64,000 nt of DNA, from assembly GCA_964584165.1 (NCBI GenBank), contig CAZOYW010000005.1, forward strand, positions 1-64,000, in the 5' to 3' direction. Positions 17,088 through 25,217 of this stretch are shown here, piece by piece. A program made the translations under genes and the position numbers. The notes below the pieces were generated by a model. The model was not told the DNA's origin. It made no database searches and saw only the letters and a program-made list of their open reading frames with translations. The stretch comes from CAZKCI01 sp964584165 (GTDB taxonomy: Bacteria; Auribacterota; Erginobacteria; Erginobacterales; CAZKCI01). Positions within the stretch are counted from its first letter, which is position 1, and the number at the start of each line of letters is the position of its first letter.

Positions 17088-17320
17088 CGCGAGTCTCCGT
17101 CTCCGCCGAACGCTGCAAGGGCTGCGGGCTGTGCGTCGCCGTCTGCCCGGAGAAGATCCTGGTCCCCTTGGATACGATCAATCGCAAGGGGGTCCATCCG
17201 ATCCAGCCGATCTCCCCGGAGAAGTGCCGCCTCTGCCGCCTCTGCGTCATCGTCTGCCCGGACGTGGCGATCCGCCTGGCCCGGGTGGACAAGAAGCCGC
17301 TCGTTAACTACGGGATCTAG
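17084..17320 (+). CDS. 2-oxoacid oxidoreductase delta subunit (2x[4Fe-4S] ferredoxin)
   Basis: A 78-residue ferredoxin with two clusters: CKGCGLCVAVCPEK and CRLCRLCVIVCPDV, each a CxxCxxCxxxCP motif. In four-subunit KorABCD or VorABCD enzymes such a protein passes electrons from the ThDP subunit to external ferredoxin. The GTG start overlaps the nadK stop in a GTGA. The alpha, beta and gamma subunits follow, separated by a 121-bp gap that holds a dispersed repeat element. Confidence 0.9.
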   Translation: MTRVSVSAERCKGCGLCVAVCPEKILVPLDTINRKGVHPIQPISPEKCRLCRLCVIVCPDVAIRLARVDKKPLVNYGI

Positions 17321-17431
17321 ACCGGTTGTTCATGAAAACAAACGATTTTCATGAACAATCCGGGCTAGAATTGCCGTCGGCAACGGGTTATGAACAGGCC
17401 GTGCATTTCAGTGAAAAGCGCAGTTTGCGCA
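17321..17431 (-). repeat. Dispersed ~110-bp element, copy A (minus orientation)
   Basis: Read on the minus strand this shares, in order, TGCGCAAAC, GAAATGCA-GGCCT-TTCATAA, GCAATT-TA-CCCGG and a terminal hairpin with copy B at 26546-26662. In this copy the hairpin arms are CCGGTTGTTCATGAAAA and TTTTCATGAACAATCCGG. A second short palindrome, GCGCA-GTT-TGCGC, lies at the other end, about 10 bases before the next ATG. No protein is encoded. The function is unknown; a REP- or MITE-like element is the simplest reading. Confidence 0.75.
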
Positions 17432-17441
17432 TCCTGCGACC

Positions 17442-18533
17442 ATGACTGACAAGATCCCCACCTGCGCCCTGGAAGACCCCCCCGTCCTGATGTGCGGGAA
17501 CGAGGCGATCGGAGAGGCCGCGATCCGGGCCGGCTGCCGGGCCTATTTCGGCTACCCGATCACGCCGCAGAACGAACTCACCGAGTACATGTCCCGGCGC
17601 ATGGTCGAGGAGCGCCGGATTTTTCTCCAGACCGAGAGCGAGCTGGCGGCGATCAACATGGTCTTCGGGGCCTCGGCGATCGGTTTCCGGGCGATGACCT
17701 CCTCCTCCGGACCGGGGATCAGCCTGAAGCAGGAGGGGATCTCCTACCTCGCCGGGGCCGAGCTTCCCGCGGTCATCGTCAACATGATGCGGGGAGGGCC
17801 GGGTCTCGGGAACATCGGGCCGGGGCAGAGCGACTACTTCCAGGCCACGCGGGGGGGAGGGCACGGCGACTATCGCACGCCGGTCCTGGCGGGGGGGTCG
17901 GTCCAGGAGTTGGCCGATCTCACCTTCCTCGCCTTCGACCTGGCCGACCTCTACCGCACGCCCACCCTCATCCTGGGGGACGGCGTTCTCGGCCAGATGA
18001 TGGAGCCGGTCCGCTTCGGCACCCGCGAGCGGAGAGCGCTCCCTCCCAAGGACTGGGTCCTGGACGGGGCCCGCGGTCGCCCGCCCCGCTCCATCCGCTC
18101 CCTCCTCCTGGAGCCGGGAGCGCTCGAGCGCCACAACCGCCGCCTGCAAGAGAAGTACCGCGCGATCGAGGAAGCCGAGGTCCGCTGCGAGGAGTTCCTG
18201 GTCGAAGACGCCCGGGCGATCCTGGTCGCCTACGGGATCTCCGCCCGCCTCTCCCGGGCGGTGGTCAAGAAGCTCCGCGCCCAGGGGATGAAGATCGGCC
18301 TTTTCCGCCCGATCACGCTCTGGCCTTTCCCCTCCCGCCGCCTCCGCGAGCTCTCCGCCCGGGCGGAGGGGTTCCTCACCGTGGAAATGTCCTGCGGTCA
18401 GATGCTGGACGACGTGAGGCTGGCGGTAGAGGGGAGGAAGCCGGTCCGCTTCTACGGGCGGGCCGGGGGGGAGATCCTGACCTTCGCCGAGATCGAGGCG
18501 GCGGCCCGGGAGGCCCTGAAGGAGCCGCGATGA
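17442..18533 (+). CDS. 2-oxoacid:ferredoxin oxidoreductase alpha subunit (VorB/KorA-type)
   Basis: This subunit carries the pyrimidine and transketolase-C-like domains of an enzyme that oxidatively decarboxylates a 2-oxoacid to an acyl-CoA with ferredoxin as acceptor. The 363-residue protein shows GNEAIGEAAIRAGCRAYFGY near the start, PITPQNELTEYM, SSSGPGISLKQEGISYLAGAE, and the VorB/KorA hallmark GGPGLGNIGPGQSDY. The separate alpha, beta, gamma and delta chains fit the branched-chain (Vor) or 2-oxoglutarate (Kor) type; I cannot decide the substrate. It overlaps the beta subunit gene by ATGA. Confidence 0.9.
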   Translation: MTDKIPTCALEDPPVLMCGNEAIGEAAIRAGCRAYFGYPITPQNELTEYMSRRMVEERRIFLQTESELAAINMVFGASAIGFRAMTSSSGPGISLKQEGISYLAGAELPAVIVNMMRGGPGLGNIGPGQSDYFQATRGGGHGDYRTPVLAGGSVQELADLTFLAFDLADLYRTPTLILGDGVLGQMMEPVRFGTRERRALPPKDWVLDGARGRPPRSIRSLLLEPGALERHNRRLQEKYRAIEEAEVRCEEFLVEDARAILVAYGISARLSRAVVKKLRAQGMKIGLFRPITLWPFPSRRLRELSARAEGFLTVEMSCGQMLDDVRLAVEGRKPVRFYGRAGGEILTFAEIEAAAREALKEPR

Positions 18534-19273
18534 AGGTCGTCTACGAGCGCCCGCAGTCCCTGAAGGACGTCCCCACCCACTACTGCTCGGGCTGCGGCCA
18601 CGGCATCGTCCACCGCCTGATCGCCGAGGTGATCGACGAACTCGGCATCCGGGAGCGGACGGTGGGCGTGGCCCCGGTCGGCTGCGCCGTGGTCGCCTAC
18701 GACTACTTCAACTTCGACGTGACCGAGGCCGCCCATGGCCGCCCGCCGGCGGTGGCCACCGGGATGAAGCGCCTGCGCCCCGACCTCATCGTCTTCACCT
18801 ACCAGGGGGACGGCGACCTGGCCGCGATCGGAACCGCCGAGACGATCCACGCCGCCAACCGGGGGGAACGGATCACCGTGATCTTCGTCAACAACGGGGT
18901 CTACGGCATGACCGGGGGGCAGATGGCCCCCACCACCCTCCTCGACCAGCGGACCTCGACCAGTCCCCTGGGCCGCCTCTACGAGCAGGCCGGTCCGCCC
19001 CTCAAGGTCTGCGAGATGCTCGCCCCCCTGAACGGGACCACCTTCATCGCCCGGGCGGCCCTGGACACGCCGGCGAACATCCTCAAGGCGAAGAAGTACA
19101 TCCGGCGGGGCTTCCAGACCCAGATGGCCTGGAAGGGGTTCTCCCTGGTGGAGATCCTTTCGCCCTGCCCGACCTACTGGGGCCTCTCCCCGGTGGAGAG
19201 CCTGCGGCGGATTTCGGAAGTGGTGATCCCCCAGTTCCCGATCGGGATCATCAAGGACCTGGCCAAGATATAA
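18530..19273 (+). CDS. 2-oxoacid:ferredoxin oxidoreductase beta subunit (ThDP-binding)
   Basis: The 247-residue ThDP subunit begins MKVVYERPQSLKDVPTHYCS; the CSGCGHGIVHRLIAEV region supplies cluster and cofactor contacts. GDGDLAAIGTAE and the following NNGVYGMTGGQMAPTT form the ThDP-Mg motif (GDG with a downstream N). Start is the ATG inside the alpha subunit stop. The TAA stop is followed at once by the ATCAGTGATCAG repeat, which separates it from the gamma subunit. Confidence 0.92.
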   Translation: MKVVYERPQSLKDVPTHYCSGCGHGIVHRLIAEVIDELGIRERTVGVAPVGCAVVAYDYFNFDVTEAAHGRPPAVATGMKRLRPDLIVFTYQGDGDLAAIGTAETIHAANRGERITVIFVNNGVYGMTGGQMAPTTLLDQRTSTSPLGRLYEQAGPPLKVCEMLAPLNGTTFIARAALDTPANILKAKKYIRRGFQTQMAWKGFSLVEILSPCPTYWGLSPVESLRRISEVVIPQFPIGIIKDLAKI

Positions 19274-19322
19274 GTAATCAGTGATCAGTAATCAGTGATC
19301 AGTAATCAGTGATCAGTAATCA
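19274..19322. repeat. AGTAATCAGTGATC tandem repeat, copy 1
   Basis: The word AATCAGTGATCAGT is repeated about three times directly after the beta subunit stop. It ends in AATCAATTTTGATTG, a small palindrome. The same word forms a full inverted repeat at 57765-57857. Confidence 0.85.
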
Positions 19323-19379
19323 ATTTTGATTGATTGCGGGAGGATTCTCCCGGACCCGATCCATCGGAAGGGAAATGTT

Positions 19380-19919
19380 ATGGATGAGAAGGTAATCATC
19401 GCCGGCTTCGGCGGGCAGGGGGTCATGCTTGCCGGGAAGCTCCTGGTCCAGGCGGGGCTCTGCCTGGGGCGGGAGGTCACCTTTATCCCCTCCTACGGGG
19501 CCGAGGTGCGGGGCGGGACCGCCCACTGCCACGTGATCGTCTCCGACGAAGAGATCGCTTCTCCGATCATCACCTCCCCCGATGCCGCCATCGTCATGAA
19601 CAGCCCCTCTCTCGCCAAGTTTTCCGGCCTGGTCAAGAGCGGCGGCGCGATCTGCGTCAACAGCTCGATCGTCTCCGAGAAGGTCGGGCGGGACGACCTC
19701 CGGGCGCTTTACGTCCCCGCCAACCACCTGGCGGAGGAGCTGGGTTCGGTCAAGGTCGCCAACACCGTCATCCTCGGGGCCTACCTCGGGCGCTCCCGCT
19801 TCCTCACCCCCGATTCGCTCGCCGCCGCACTCAAAGCCCTCCTCCCCTCCCGCCACCGGGATCTTTTGGCGATCAACCTGGCCGCGCTCCGGAGAGGATA
19901 CGAATACCCGGGCCATTGA
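19380..19919 (+). CDS. 2-oxoacid:ferredoxin oxidoreductase gamma subunit
   Basis: A 179-residue gamma-domain protein: KVIIAGFGGQGVMLAGKLL at the start, then PSYGAEVRGGTAHCHVIVSD and NSIVS-type segments, as in KorC/VorC. Gamma domains bind CoA in this enzyme class. The chosen ATG has GGAAGGGA upstream; an earlier TTG would add 18 residues that look non-conserved. The stop overlaps the TTG start of gltX, so this metabolic operon runs directly into a tRNA synthetase gene. Confidence 0.9.
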   Translation: MDEKVIIAGFGGQGVMLAGKLLVQAGLCLGREVTFIPSYGAEVRGGTAHCHVIVSDEEIASPIITSPDAAIVMNSPSLAKFSGLVKSGGAICVNSSIVSEKVGRDDLRALYVPANHLAEELGSVKVANTVILGAYLGRSRFLTPDSLAAALKALLPSRHRDLLAINLAALRRGYEYPGH

Positions 19920-21274
19920 AATCTCCATCGCCAGAGCGCCCGCGCGTCCGTTTCGCCCCCAGCCCCACCGGCTACCTTCACGTCGGGGGGGCGCGGACCG
20001 CCCTTTTTAACTGGCTCTTCGCCCGCCGCCAGGGCGGCGCCTTCGTCCTCCGGATCGAAGACAGCGACCTCAAGCGCAACCAGCCCGAGTTGATCGAGGT
20101 CATCCTGAGCGAGCTCCGCTGGCTCGGGCTTGACTGGGACGAGGGGCCCTTCCTCCAGTCCGAGCGCTTCGAGATCTACCGCGCCCACGCCCGGGCGCTC
20201 CTCGCCTCGGGCGCGGCCTACGCCGCGCCGGCGGCGGAGGGGGCGGGGGAAGCGGTCATCTTCCGGGTGGGGGAGGGGACGACCCGCTTCTCCGACCTGA
20301 TCCGGGGCGAGATCGCCATCTCCTCGGAGGAGATCAAGGACATCGTGCTCCTCAAGTCCGACGGGACCCCCACCTACAACTTCGCCTGCGTCGTCGACGA
20401 CCACGAGATGGGGATCAGCCACGTCATCCGGGGGGAGGACCACATCCCCAACACACCGAAGCAGATCCTCCTCTACCGGGCCTTGGGCTGGCCTCTGCCC
20501 GCCTTCGCCCATCTCCCCCTCATCCTGGGCGCGGACAAGGCTCCCCTCTCCAAGCGGCACGGGGCCACCTCCCTCTCCGCCTTCCGGGACGCGGGCTACC
20601 TCGCCCCGGCCCTGCTGAACTACCTAGCGCTTCTCGGCTGGGCCCCCGGCGACGATCGGGAGATCTTCGCCGCCAGCGAACTGGTCGCGGCCTTCTCGCT
20701 CGAGCGGGTGAACAAATCCGCCGCCGTCTTCGACTACCAGAAGCTCTCCTGGCTGAACGGCCAGTACCTGCCCCGCCTTTCCCCTGCCGAGTTCGCCGCC
20801 CTCGCCCGCCCGCACCTCGACCGGGCGGGGATCGGCCCGGTTCCCGACGAACTCCTCCAGCGGGTCTTCCTTCTCCTGGGCCAGAGGCTGAAGACGGTCG
20901 CGGACATCGTCGGTCAGGGGGATTATTTCTTCCGGCGTCCCCGGGAGTATCGTCCGGAGGCCGTGGAGAAGTTCTGGAAGCCGCCGGGGACGGCGGCCCT
21001 CCTGGCCCGGGAGAGGGAGATCCTCGCCCGGGTGGAGCCCTTCCGCTCCGCCGCGATGGAGGCGCCCGTCCGGGCCCTGATGGACGAGCTCAAACTGAAA
21101 GGCGGAGCGGTCATGGGGCCGCTCCGGGTCGCCCTCGCCGGCCGGGGAGAAAGCCCGGGCGTCTTCGAGATCATGGAGGTCCTGGGGCGGGAGGAGGTCC
21201 TCGCCCGGATCGACCGCGCCCTGGTCGCCCTGCGGCCAGAGGCTTCCCAGAGCCCCGCGCCCGGTCAGTTATAA
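19916..21274 (+). CDS. gltX: Glutamyl-tRNA synthetase, short middle region
   Basis: GluRS (or GlxRS) charges tRNA-Glu. The 452-residue protein has the class I HIGH element FAPSPTGYLHVGGAR and the KMSKS counterpart APLSKRHG. After LLASGAAYAAP the sequence passes directly to AVIFRV. The Cys-containing stretch usually found here (CTPEEL and about 40-50 further residues) is missing. The C-terminal anticodon-binding half is normal in length. The start is TTG inside the previous stop (TTGA). The missing stretch faces the tRNA acceptor end in known structures, so an effect on discrimination is possible but is inference. Confidence 0.93.
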   Translation: MKSPSPERPRVRFAPSPTGYLHVGGARTALFNWLFARRQGGAFVLRIEDSDLKRNQPELIEVILSELRWLGLDWDEGPFLQSERFEIYRAHARALLASGAAYAAPAAEGAGEAVIFRVGEGTTRFSDLIRGEIAISSEEIKDIVLLKSDGTPTYNFACVVDDHEMGISHVIRGEDHIPNTPKQILLYRALGWPLPAFAHLPLILGADKAPLSKRHGATSLSAFRDAGYLAPALLNYLALLGWAPGDDREIFAASELVAAFSLERVNKSAAVFDYQKLSWLNGQYLPRLSPAEFAALARPHLDRAGIGPVPDELLQRVFLLLGQRLKTVADIVGQGDYFFRRPREYRPEAVEKFWKPPGTAALLAREREILARVEPFRSAAMEAPVRALMDELKLKGGAVMGPLRVALAGRGESPGVFEIMEVLGREEVLARIDRALVALRPEASQSPAPGQL

Positions 21275-21275
21275 T
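21270..21275 (+). promoter_or_regulatory. -10 box TATAAT upstream of the fusion gene
   Basis: A consensus TATAAT overlaps the gltX stop and lies 18 bases before the proposed CTG start of the next gene. No clear -35 is seen. A transcript from it would start near 21282 with a leader of about 12 bases. Confidence 0.4.
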
Positions 21276-21293
21276 CCATAATCTGTCCTCCCC

Positions 21294-23657
21294 CTGAACG
21301 CTCCGACCGCCATCACGCTCCTGCGCTTCGTCTTCGCCGCCCTCTTCGCCTGGTTCCTCCTCCGCTTCGGAGCCCATGGCGCTTCCCGCGACTACTGGCT
21401 TTCCCTCGCCGTCTTCGCCCTGGCGGCCTTCAGCGACGGCCTGGACGGTTTTCTGGCCCGCCGCCTCAACCGGCGGACCCGCCTGGGAGCGATCCTCGAC
21501 CCGCTCGCCGACAAGGTATTCCTGAACGCGGCCATCGTCCTGATCGCCTTGGGGATCGACGGCCTCTACCGTTTCCCGCCCTGGTTCGCCCTCCTGGTCC
21601 TCTCCCGCGACCTCCTCATCCTCCTCGGCGCCCTCCTGATCAAGTGGAGAAAGGGCTCCCTGGAAGCCGTCCCCAACGCGCTCGGCAAGACCACCGCCGT
21701 TCTCCAGATGGCGCTGGTGATCTGGGTCCTCCTCGGCCTTCCCCGTCCGGCCCCGGCCCTGGCCGCCACCGCGGCCTTCACGATCGCCTCGGGGATCGGC
21801 TACCTCATCTACGGCGTCCGGCGGCTCCAGTCCGACCGGTCGGAGGGGTCCGACCCGTCGGACCGGTCCGACTTGTCCGACCGGTCGGACCTGTCCGGCC
21901 CCGTCTCCGTCCTCATGCCCGCCTTCAACGAAGGGCGGCACATCTACCAAAACCTTCGCGAGACCGCGAAGGTCGTCGGAAAGATCCACCCGGACTACGA
22001 GATCGTGGCCATCGACGACGGTTCGTCGGACGATACCCGCTCCGAGATCGAGCGGGCGGCCCGCGAGAACGGGCGGATCCTCCCGGTCTTCCTTCCCGAA
22101 AACCGGGGCAAGGGCTGGGCCCTGCGGAAGGGGTTCGCCAGGTCCCGGGGGAGGTGGGTCTTCTTCCTCGACTCCGACCTCGACATCCATCCCCGCCAGT
22201 TCTTGAGCCTCCTCCGGGTCCAGAAGGAAACCGCGGCCGACGTGGTCATCGGCTCCAAGCGCCACCCGGATTCCACGCTGAGCTACCCGCTCTCGCGCCG
22301 GATCATCTCGGCCGGATACTTTTTCCTGGTCAAGGCCCTCTTCGGCCTCCCCCTGCGCGACACCCAGACCGGGATCAAGCTCTTCCGGAGGGAGGTCCTG
22401 GAGGCCACCTTCCCCCGCATCCTGGTCAAGCAATACGCCTTCGACCTGGAGATCCTGGTCAACGCCCACAGCCTCGGCTTCGCGATCGCGGAGGCTCCGG
22501 TGGTGGTGGAGTACCGCGGCAAGTTCGGGCGGATCGGCTTGGGTTCGATCCGGACGATCCTGAACGACACCCTGGCCGTCTTCTACCGCCGGCGGGTCTT
22601 GCGCTACTACGACCGGCCGGTCAAGCCCTGGGAGCGCTCCCCCCGGGTCTCGATCGTCATCGCCTGCGCCGCCGACGGCCCCTATCTCCGGGAGGCGCTC
22701 GACCACATCGCGCGCCTGGATTACCCGGACTTCGAGACGATCGTCCTCCCCGACCGTCCGTTCGAGATCGGCCTCCCCCGGGTCAAGGTCATCCCCACCG
22801 GAGAGGTCGGGCCGCCCCGGAAGCGGGACAGAGGCGTCGAGCTGTCCGCGGGGGAGATTGTCGCCTTTCTCGACGACGACGCCTATCCGGAGCCGGACTG
22901 GCTGCTCACCGCCGTCCGCCACTTCGCCGACCCCTCCGTGGCCGGCGTCGGAGGACCGGCCGTCACGCCGGAGAAAGACCCCCCTCTCCAGCAGGCGGGG
23001 GGACGGGTTCTCTCCTGCCTGCTGGTGGGGGGCCGGGAGACCTATCGTTTCATCCCCAAGACCTTCAAGGAGGTCGACGACTATCCGACCGCCAACCTCC
23101 TGGTCCGCCGGTCCGACTTCCTCGCCGCCGGCGGATTCCAGACCCCCTACTGGCCGGGCGAGGACACTTTCCTCTGCCTGAAGCTGACCAAGCGGCTCGG
23201 CAAAAGGATCGTCTACGACCCGGACGCCGTCGTCCGCCACCACCGCCGCCCCCTCTTCGCCGCCCACCTCCGCCAGATCGGCAACTACGGCCTCCACCGC
23301 GGCTACTTCGCCAAGCGCTTCCCGGAGACGAGCTTAAGGGCGATCTACTTCGCCCCCACCCTTCTCGCCGCTTTCCTCCTCCTCGGCTGGCTCCCGCTCT
23401 CCCTGATCCCGGGAGGATTTCTTTTTTATGCGGCCCCGGTTGTCCTCTATCTTCTTCTGGCTCTGCTTACCTCTCTTCGGGGGTTTTCCCCAAAGACCGC
23501 GCCCGCGGTATTTGGTGGTATAATCGCCACGCATTTCGTTTACGGGATCCAGTTCGCGAGGGGATTACTGGCGAAGAGTCTGCCGGAAGAAAACTTAAAA
23601 TCACAAAACACAAACAACAAATTCCAAACAAATTACAAACCGACCAAATCACAATAG
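21294..23657 (+). CDS. CDP-alcohol phosphotransferase fused to two GT2 glycosyltransferase domains
   Basis: This 787-residue protein has three parts. Residues 1 to about 178 are a membrane CDP-alcohol phosphotransferase with the signature DGLDGFLARR, then GAILDPLADK. A linker at about 180-201 is made of SDRSD/SDLS units. A GT2 domain of the DPM/polyprenol type follows (MPAFNEGRHIYQNL, IDDGSSDDT, DSDLD), then a second GT2 domain (SIVIACAADG, DDDAYPEP, GEDTF) and about three C-terminal membrane helices. The first canonical start (TTG at 21549) lies after the catalytic motif, so translation must begin upstream. The open frame begins at 21282 and the best candidate is CTG giving (M)NAPTAITLLR, like PgsA N-termini. 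The last ~20 residues (ENLKSQNTNNKFQ...) come from a low-GC repeat. A lipid-linked glycan role is inference. Confidence 0.8.
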   Translation: MNAPTAITLLRFVFAALFAWFLLRFGAHGASRDYWLSLAVFALAAFSDGLDGFLARRLNRRTRLGAILDPLADKVFLNAAIVLIALGIDGLYRFPPWFALLVLSRDLLILLGALLIKWRKGSLEAVPNALGKTTAVLQMALVIWVLLGLPRPAPALAATAAFTIASGIGYLIYGVRRLQSDRSEGSDPSDRSDLSDRSDLSGPVSVLMPAFNEGRHIYQNLRETAKVVGKIHPDYEIVAIDDGSSDDTRSEIERAARENGRILPVFLPENRGKGWALRKGFARSRGRWVFFLDSDLDIHPRQFLSLLRVQKETAADVVIGSKRHPDSTLSYPLSRRIISAGYFFLVKALFGLPLRDTQTGIKLFRREVLEATFPRILVKQYAFDLEILVNAHSLGFAIAEAPVVVEYRGKFGRIGLGSIRTILNDTLAVFYRRRVLRYYDRPVKPWERSPRVSIVIACAADGPYLREALDHIARLDYPDFETIVLPDRPFEIGLPRVKVIPTGEVGPPRKRDRGVELSAGEIVAFLDDDAYPEPDWLLTAVRHFADPSVAGVGGPAVTPEKDPPLQQAGGRVLSCLLVGGRETYRFIPKTFKEVDDYPTANLLVRRSDFLAAGGFQTPYWPGEDTFLCLKLTKRLGKRIVYDPDAVVRHHRRPLFAAHLRQIGNYGLHRGYFAKRFPETSLRAIYFAPTLLAAFLLLGWLPLSLIPGGFLFYAAPVVLYLLLALLTSLRGFSPKTAPAVFGGIIATHFVYGIQFARGLLAKSLPEENLKSQNTNNKFQTNYKPTKSQ
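21830..21899. repeat. In-frame TCCGACCGGTCGGA repeat forming a protein linker
   Basis: Tandem and palindromic copies of TCCGACCGGTCGGA encode the SDRSEGSDPSDRSDLSDRSD linker of the fusion protein. Related words occur between genes at 13104-13132 and 33147-33190 and inside genes at 26500-26519 and 41221-41282. Confidence 0.85.
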
Positions 23658-23700
23658 TCGCCATGGGGTTTGGCCGACGCGCCGTTTGTTACTTGATTAT
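23590..23700. repeat. A/T-rich repeat of the words CAAATTACAAA / TTTGTTACTTG
   Basis: Low-GC sequence with AAATCACAAAACACAAACAA and ATTCCAAACAAATTACAAAC is followed after a short centre by GTTTGTTACTTGATTATTTC, a rough complement. The left arm is translated as the C-terminal tail of the fusion protein. The right arm leads into the next gene. Confidence 0.7.
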
Positions 23701-23711
23701 TTCGTTTGCCT

Positions 23712-25205
23712 ATGAAAATCATCATTTCCTATCCTCCCTTCGACACGGCCAAGGGCCACCCGACCCTCGGCCAGAACCGCCAGTTCCAGTATTTTTCCGA
23801 GCCGACCTTCGTCTACCCGGTGGTCCCGGCGACCGCCGCCACCATGCTCCGGCGGGACGGCCACCTCGTCCTCTGGAACGACGCCCTGGCCCAGGGGATG
23901 GACGCCGAGGCGTACCGCCGCTTCCTGGTCCGCGAGGAAGCGGACCTGATCGTCTTCGAGACCAAAACCCCCGTGATCAAGGAGCACTGGAGGTTCATCC
24001 GGGAGATCCAATCCCTCGCCACCCCCGCCTGGCGGCCGGTCACCGTATTGGTCGGAGACCACGTCACCGCCCTGCCCGAGGAGTCCTTCCGCGAGTCCCC
24101 GGTCGACTTCGTCATCGCCGGCGGCGACTACGACTTCCTGCTCTCGAGCCTCTGCCGCGCGTTGAGCCAGGCCAAGCCGTCCGGTCTCCATCCTCCACCC
24201 TCTACCCTCCATCCCCTGCTGGAGCCGGGCATCTGGTACCGGGAAGGAGACGCCGTCCGCAGCACCGGGCCCTTCCGCCTCGACCACGATCTCGACTCCG
24301 CTCCCTTCATCGACCGAGAGCTCAGCCGCTGGGACCTCTACGCCTGGAAGAATGGCAACTTCAAACGCCGCCCGGGGACCTACCTGATGAGCGGTCGGGA
24401 CTGCTGGTGGGGGGCCTGCACCTTCTGCTCCTGGCGGACGCTTTACCCGAAATACCGCGTCCGCTCGGTCGAGAACGTCCTCGACGAGGTCGGCCGGATC
24501 GCGGAGGCCCTCCCGGTCCGGGAGATCATGGACGACGCGGGGACCTTCGCCGCCGGGCGCTGGCTTCGCCAGTTCTGCCGGGGGATGATCGAGCGCGGCT
24601 ATCACCGAAAGCTGGTCTTCGACTGCAACTTCCGCTTCGGGGCGGCCACCCAGGAGGATTACCGGCTGATGAAGAAGGCCGGCTTCCGCCTCCTCCTCTT
24701 CGGGGTGGAGAGCGGGAACCAGGAGACGCTCGACCGCCTGCACAAGAACCTGAAGATCGGCGAGATCATCGAGTCCTGCCAGATGGCCCGGGCGGAGGGC
24801 CTCTACCCCCACATCACCCTGATGCTCGGCTATCCTTGGGAGTCCTACGAGCAGGCCTCGAGAACTCTCGAGCTCGGCCGCTACCTCCTCAAATCCGGCT
24901 CGGCCTACACCCTCCAGGCCTCCCTGGTCGTCCCCTACCCGGGAACGGACCTCTACCGGGAAGCGCGGGAGAACGGCTGGCTCTTGAGCGAGGACTGGTC
25001 GGACTTCGATATGACCCGCCCGGTCCTCAAGGTTCCTTTCCCGGCCGACGAGCTCCGTAAGCTGGTCCGCCGCCTCTACGGCACCGCCTTCCACCCCCTC
25101 TTCCTCCTCCGCAAGGGGCTCTCCATCCGCGGCCCGGACGACGTCCGCTACTTCCTGCGCGCCGCGGGCAAGGTCGTCTCCCACATCCGGGATTTCCGGA
25201 AATAG
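23712..25205 (+). CDS. B12-binding-type radical SAM protein
   Basis: A 497-residue protein with an N-terminal cobalamin-binding-like Rossmann domain (KIIISYPPFD, VLVGDHVTALPEE) and a radical SAM core. The cluster motif is CWWGACTFC, that is CX4CX2C rather than the usual CX3CX2C; this variant occurs in some B12-rSAM families. The later VESGNQETLDRLHKNL and LGYPWESYEQ segments are typical. Between the two domains a SGLHPPPSTLHPLLEPG stretch is encoded by a TCCATCCTCCACCCTC-type repeat. I chose the ATG over a TTG six bases earlier. It follows the glycosyltransferase fusion directly. The substrate is unknown. Confidence 0.85.
   Translation: MKIIISYPPFDTAKGHPTLGQNRQFQYFSEPTFVYPVVPATAATMLRRDGHLVLWNDALAQGMDAEAYRRFLVREEADLIVFETKTPVIKEHWRFIREIQSLATPAWRPVTVLVGDHVTALPEESFRESPVDFVIAGGDYDFLLSSLCRALSQAKPSGLHPPPSTLHPLLEPGIWYREGDAVRSTGPFRLDHDLDSAPFIDRELSRWDLYAWKNGNFKRRPGTYLMSGRDCWWGACTFCSWRTLYPKYRVRSVENVLDEVGRIAEALPVREIMDDAGTFAAGRWLRQFCRGMIERGYHRKLVFDCNFRFGAATQEDYRLMKKAGFRLLLFGVESGNQETLDRLHKNLKIGEIIESCQMARAEGLYPHITLMLGYPWESYEQASRTLELGRYLLKSGSAYTLQASLVVPYPGTDLYREARENGWLLSEDWSDFDMTRPVLKVPFPADELRKLVRRLYGTAFHPLFLLRKGLSIRGPDDVRYFLRAAGKVVSHIRDFRK
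24187..24220. repeat. In-frame CCATCCTCCACCCTC repeat inside the radical SAM gene
   Basis: The direct repeat CTCCATCCTCCACCCTCTAC / CCTCCATCCC interrupts the region between the two domains of the radical SAM protein and encodes a Pro-rich LHPPPSTLHP stretch. It looks like an intergenic-type word placed in coding sequence without breaking the frame. Confidence 0.6.
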
Positions 25206-25217
25206 TCGCCCCGTCCC

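Noticed and set aside
21644..25060. Plus-strand frame of over 1100 codons overlapping the fusion and the radical SAM gene
   Set aside because: It is Arg/Pro-rich shadow sequence in another frame; the true frames carry catalytic motifs.
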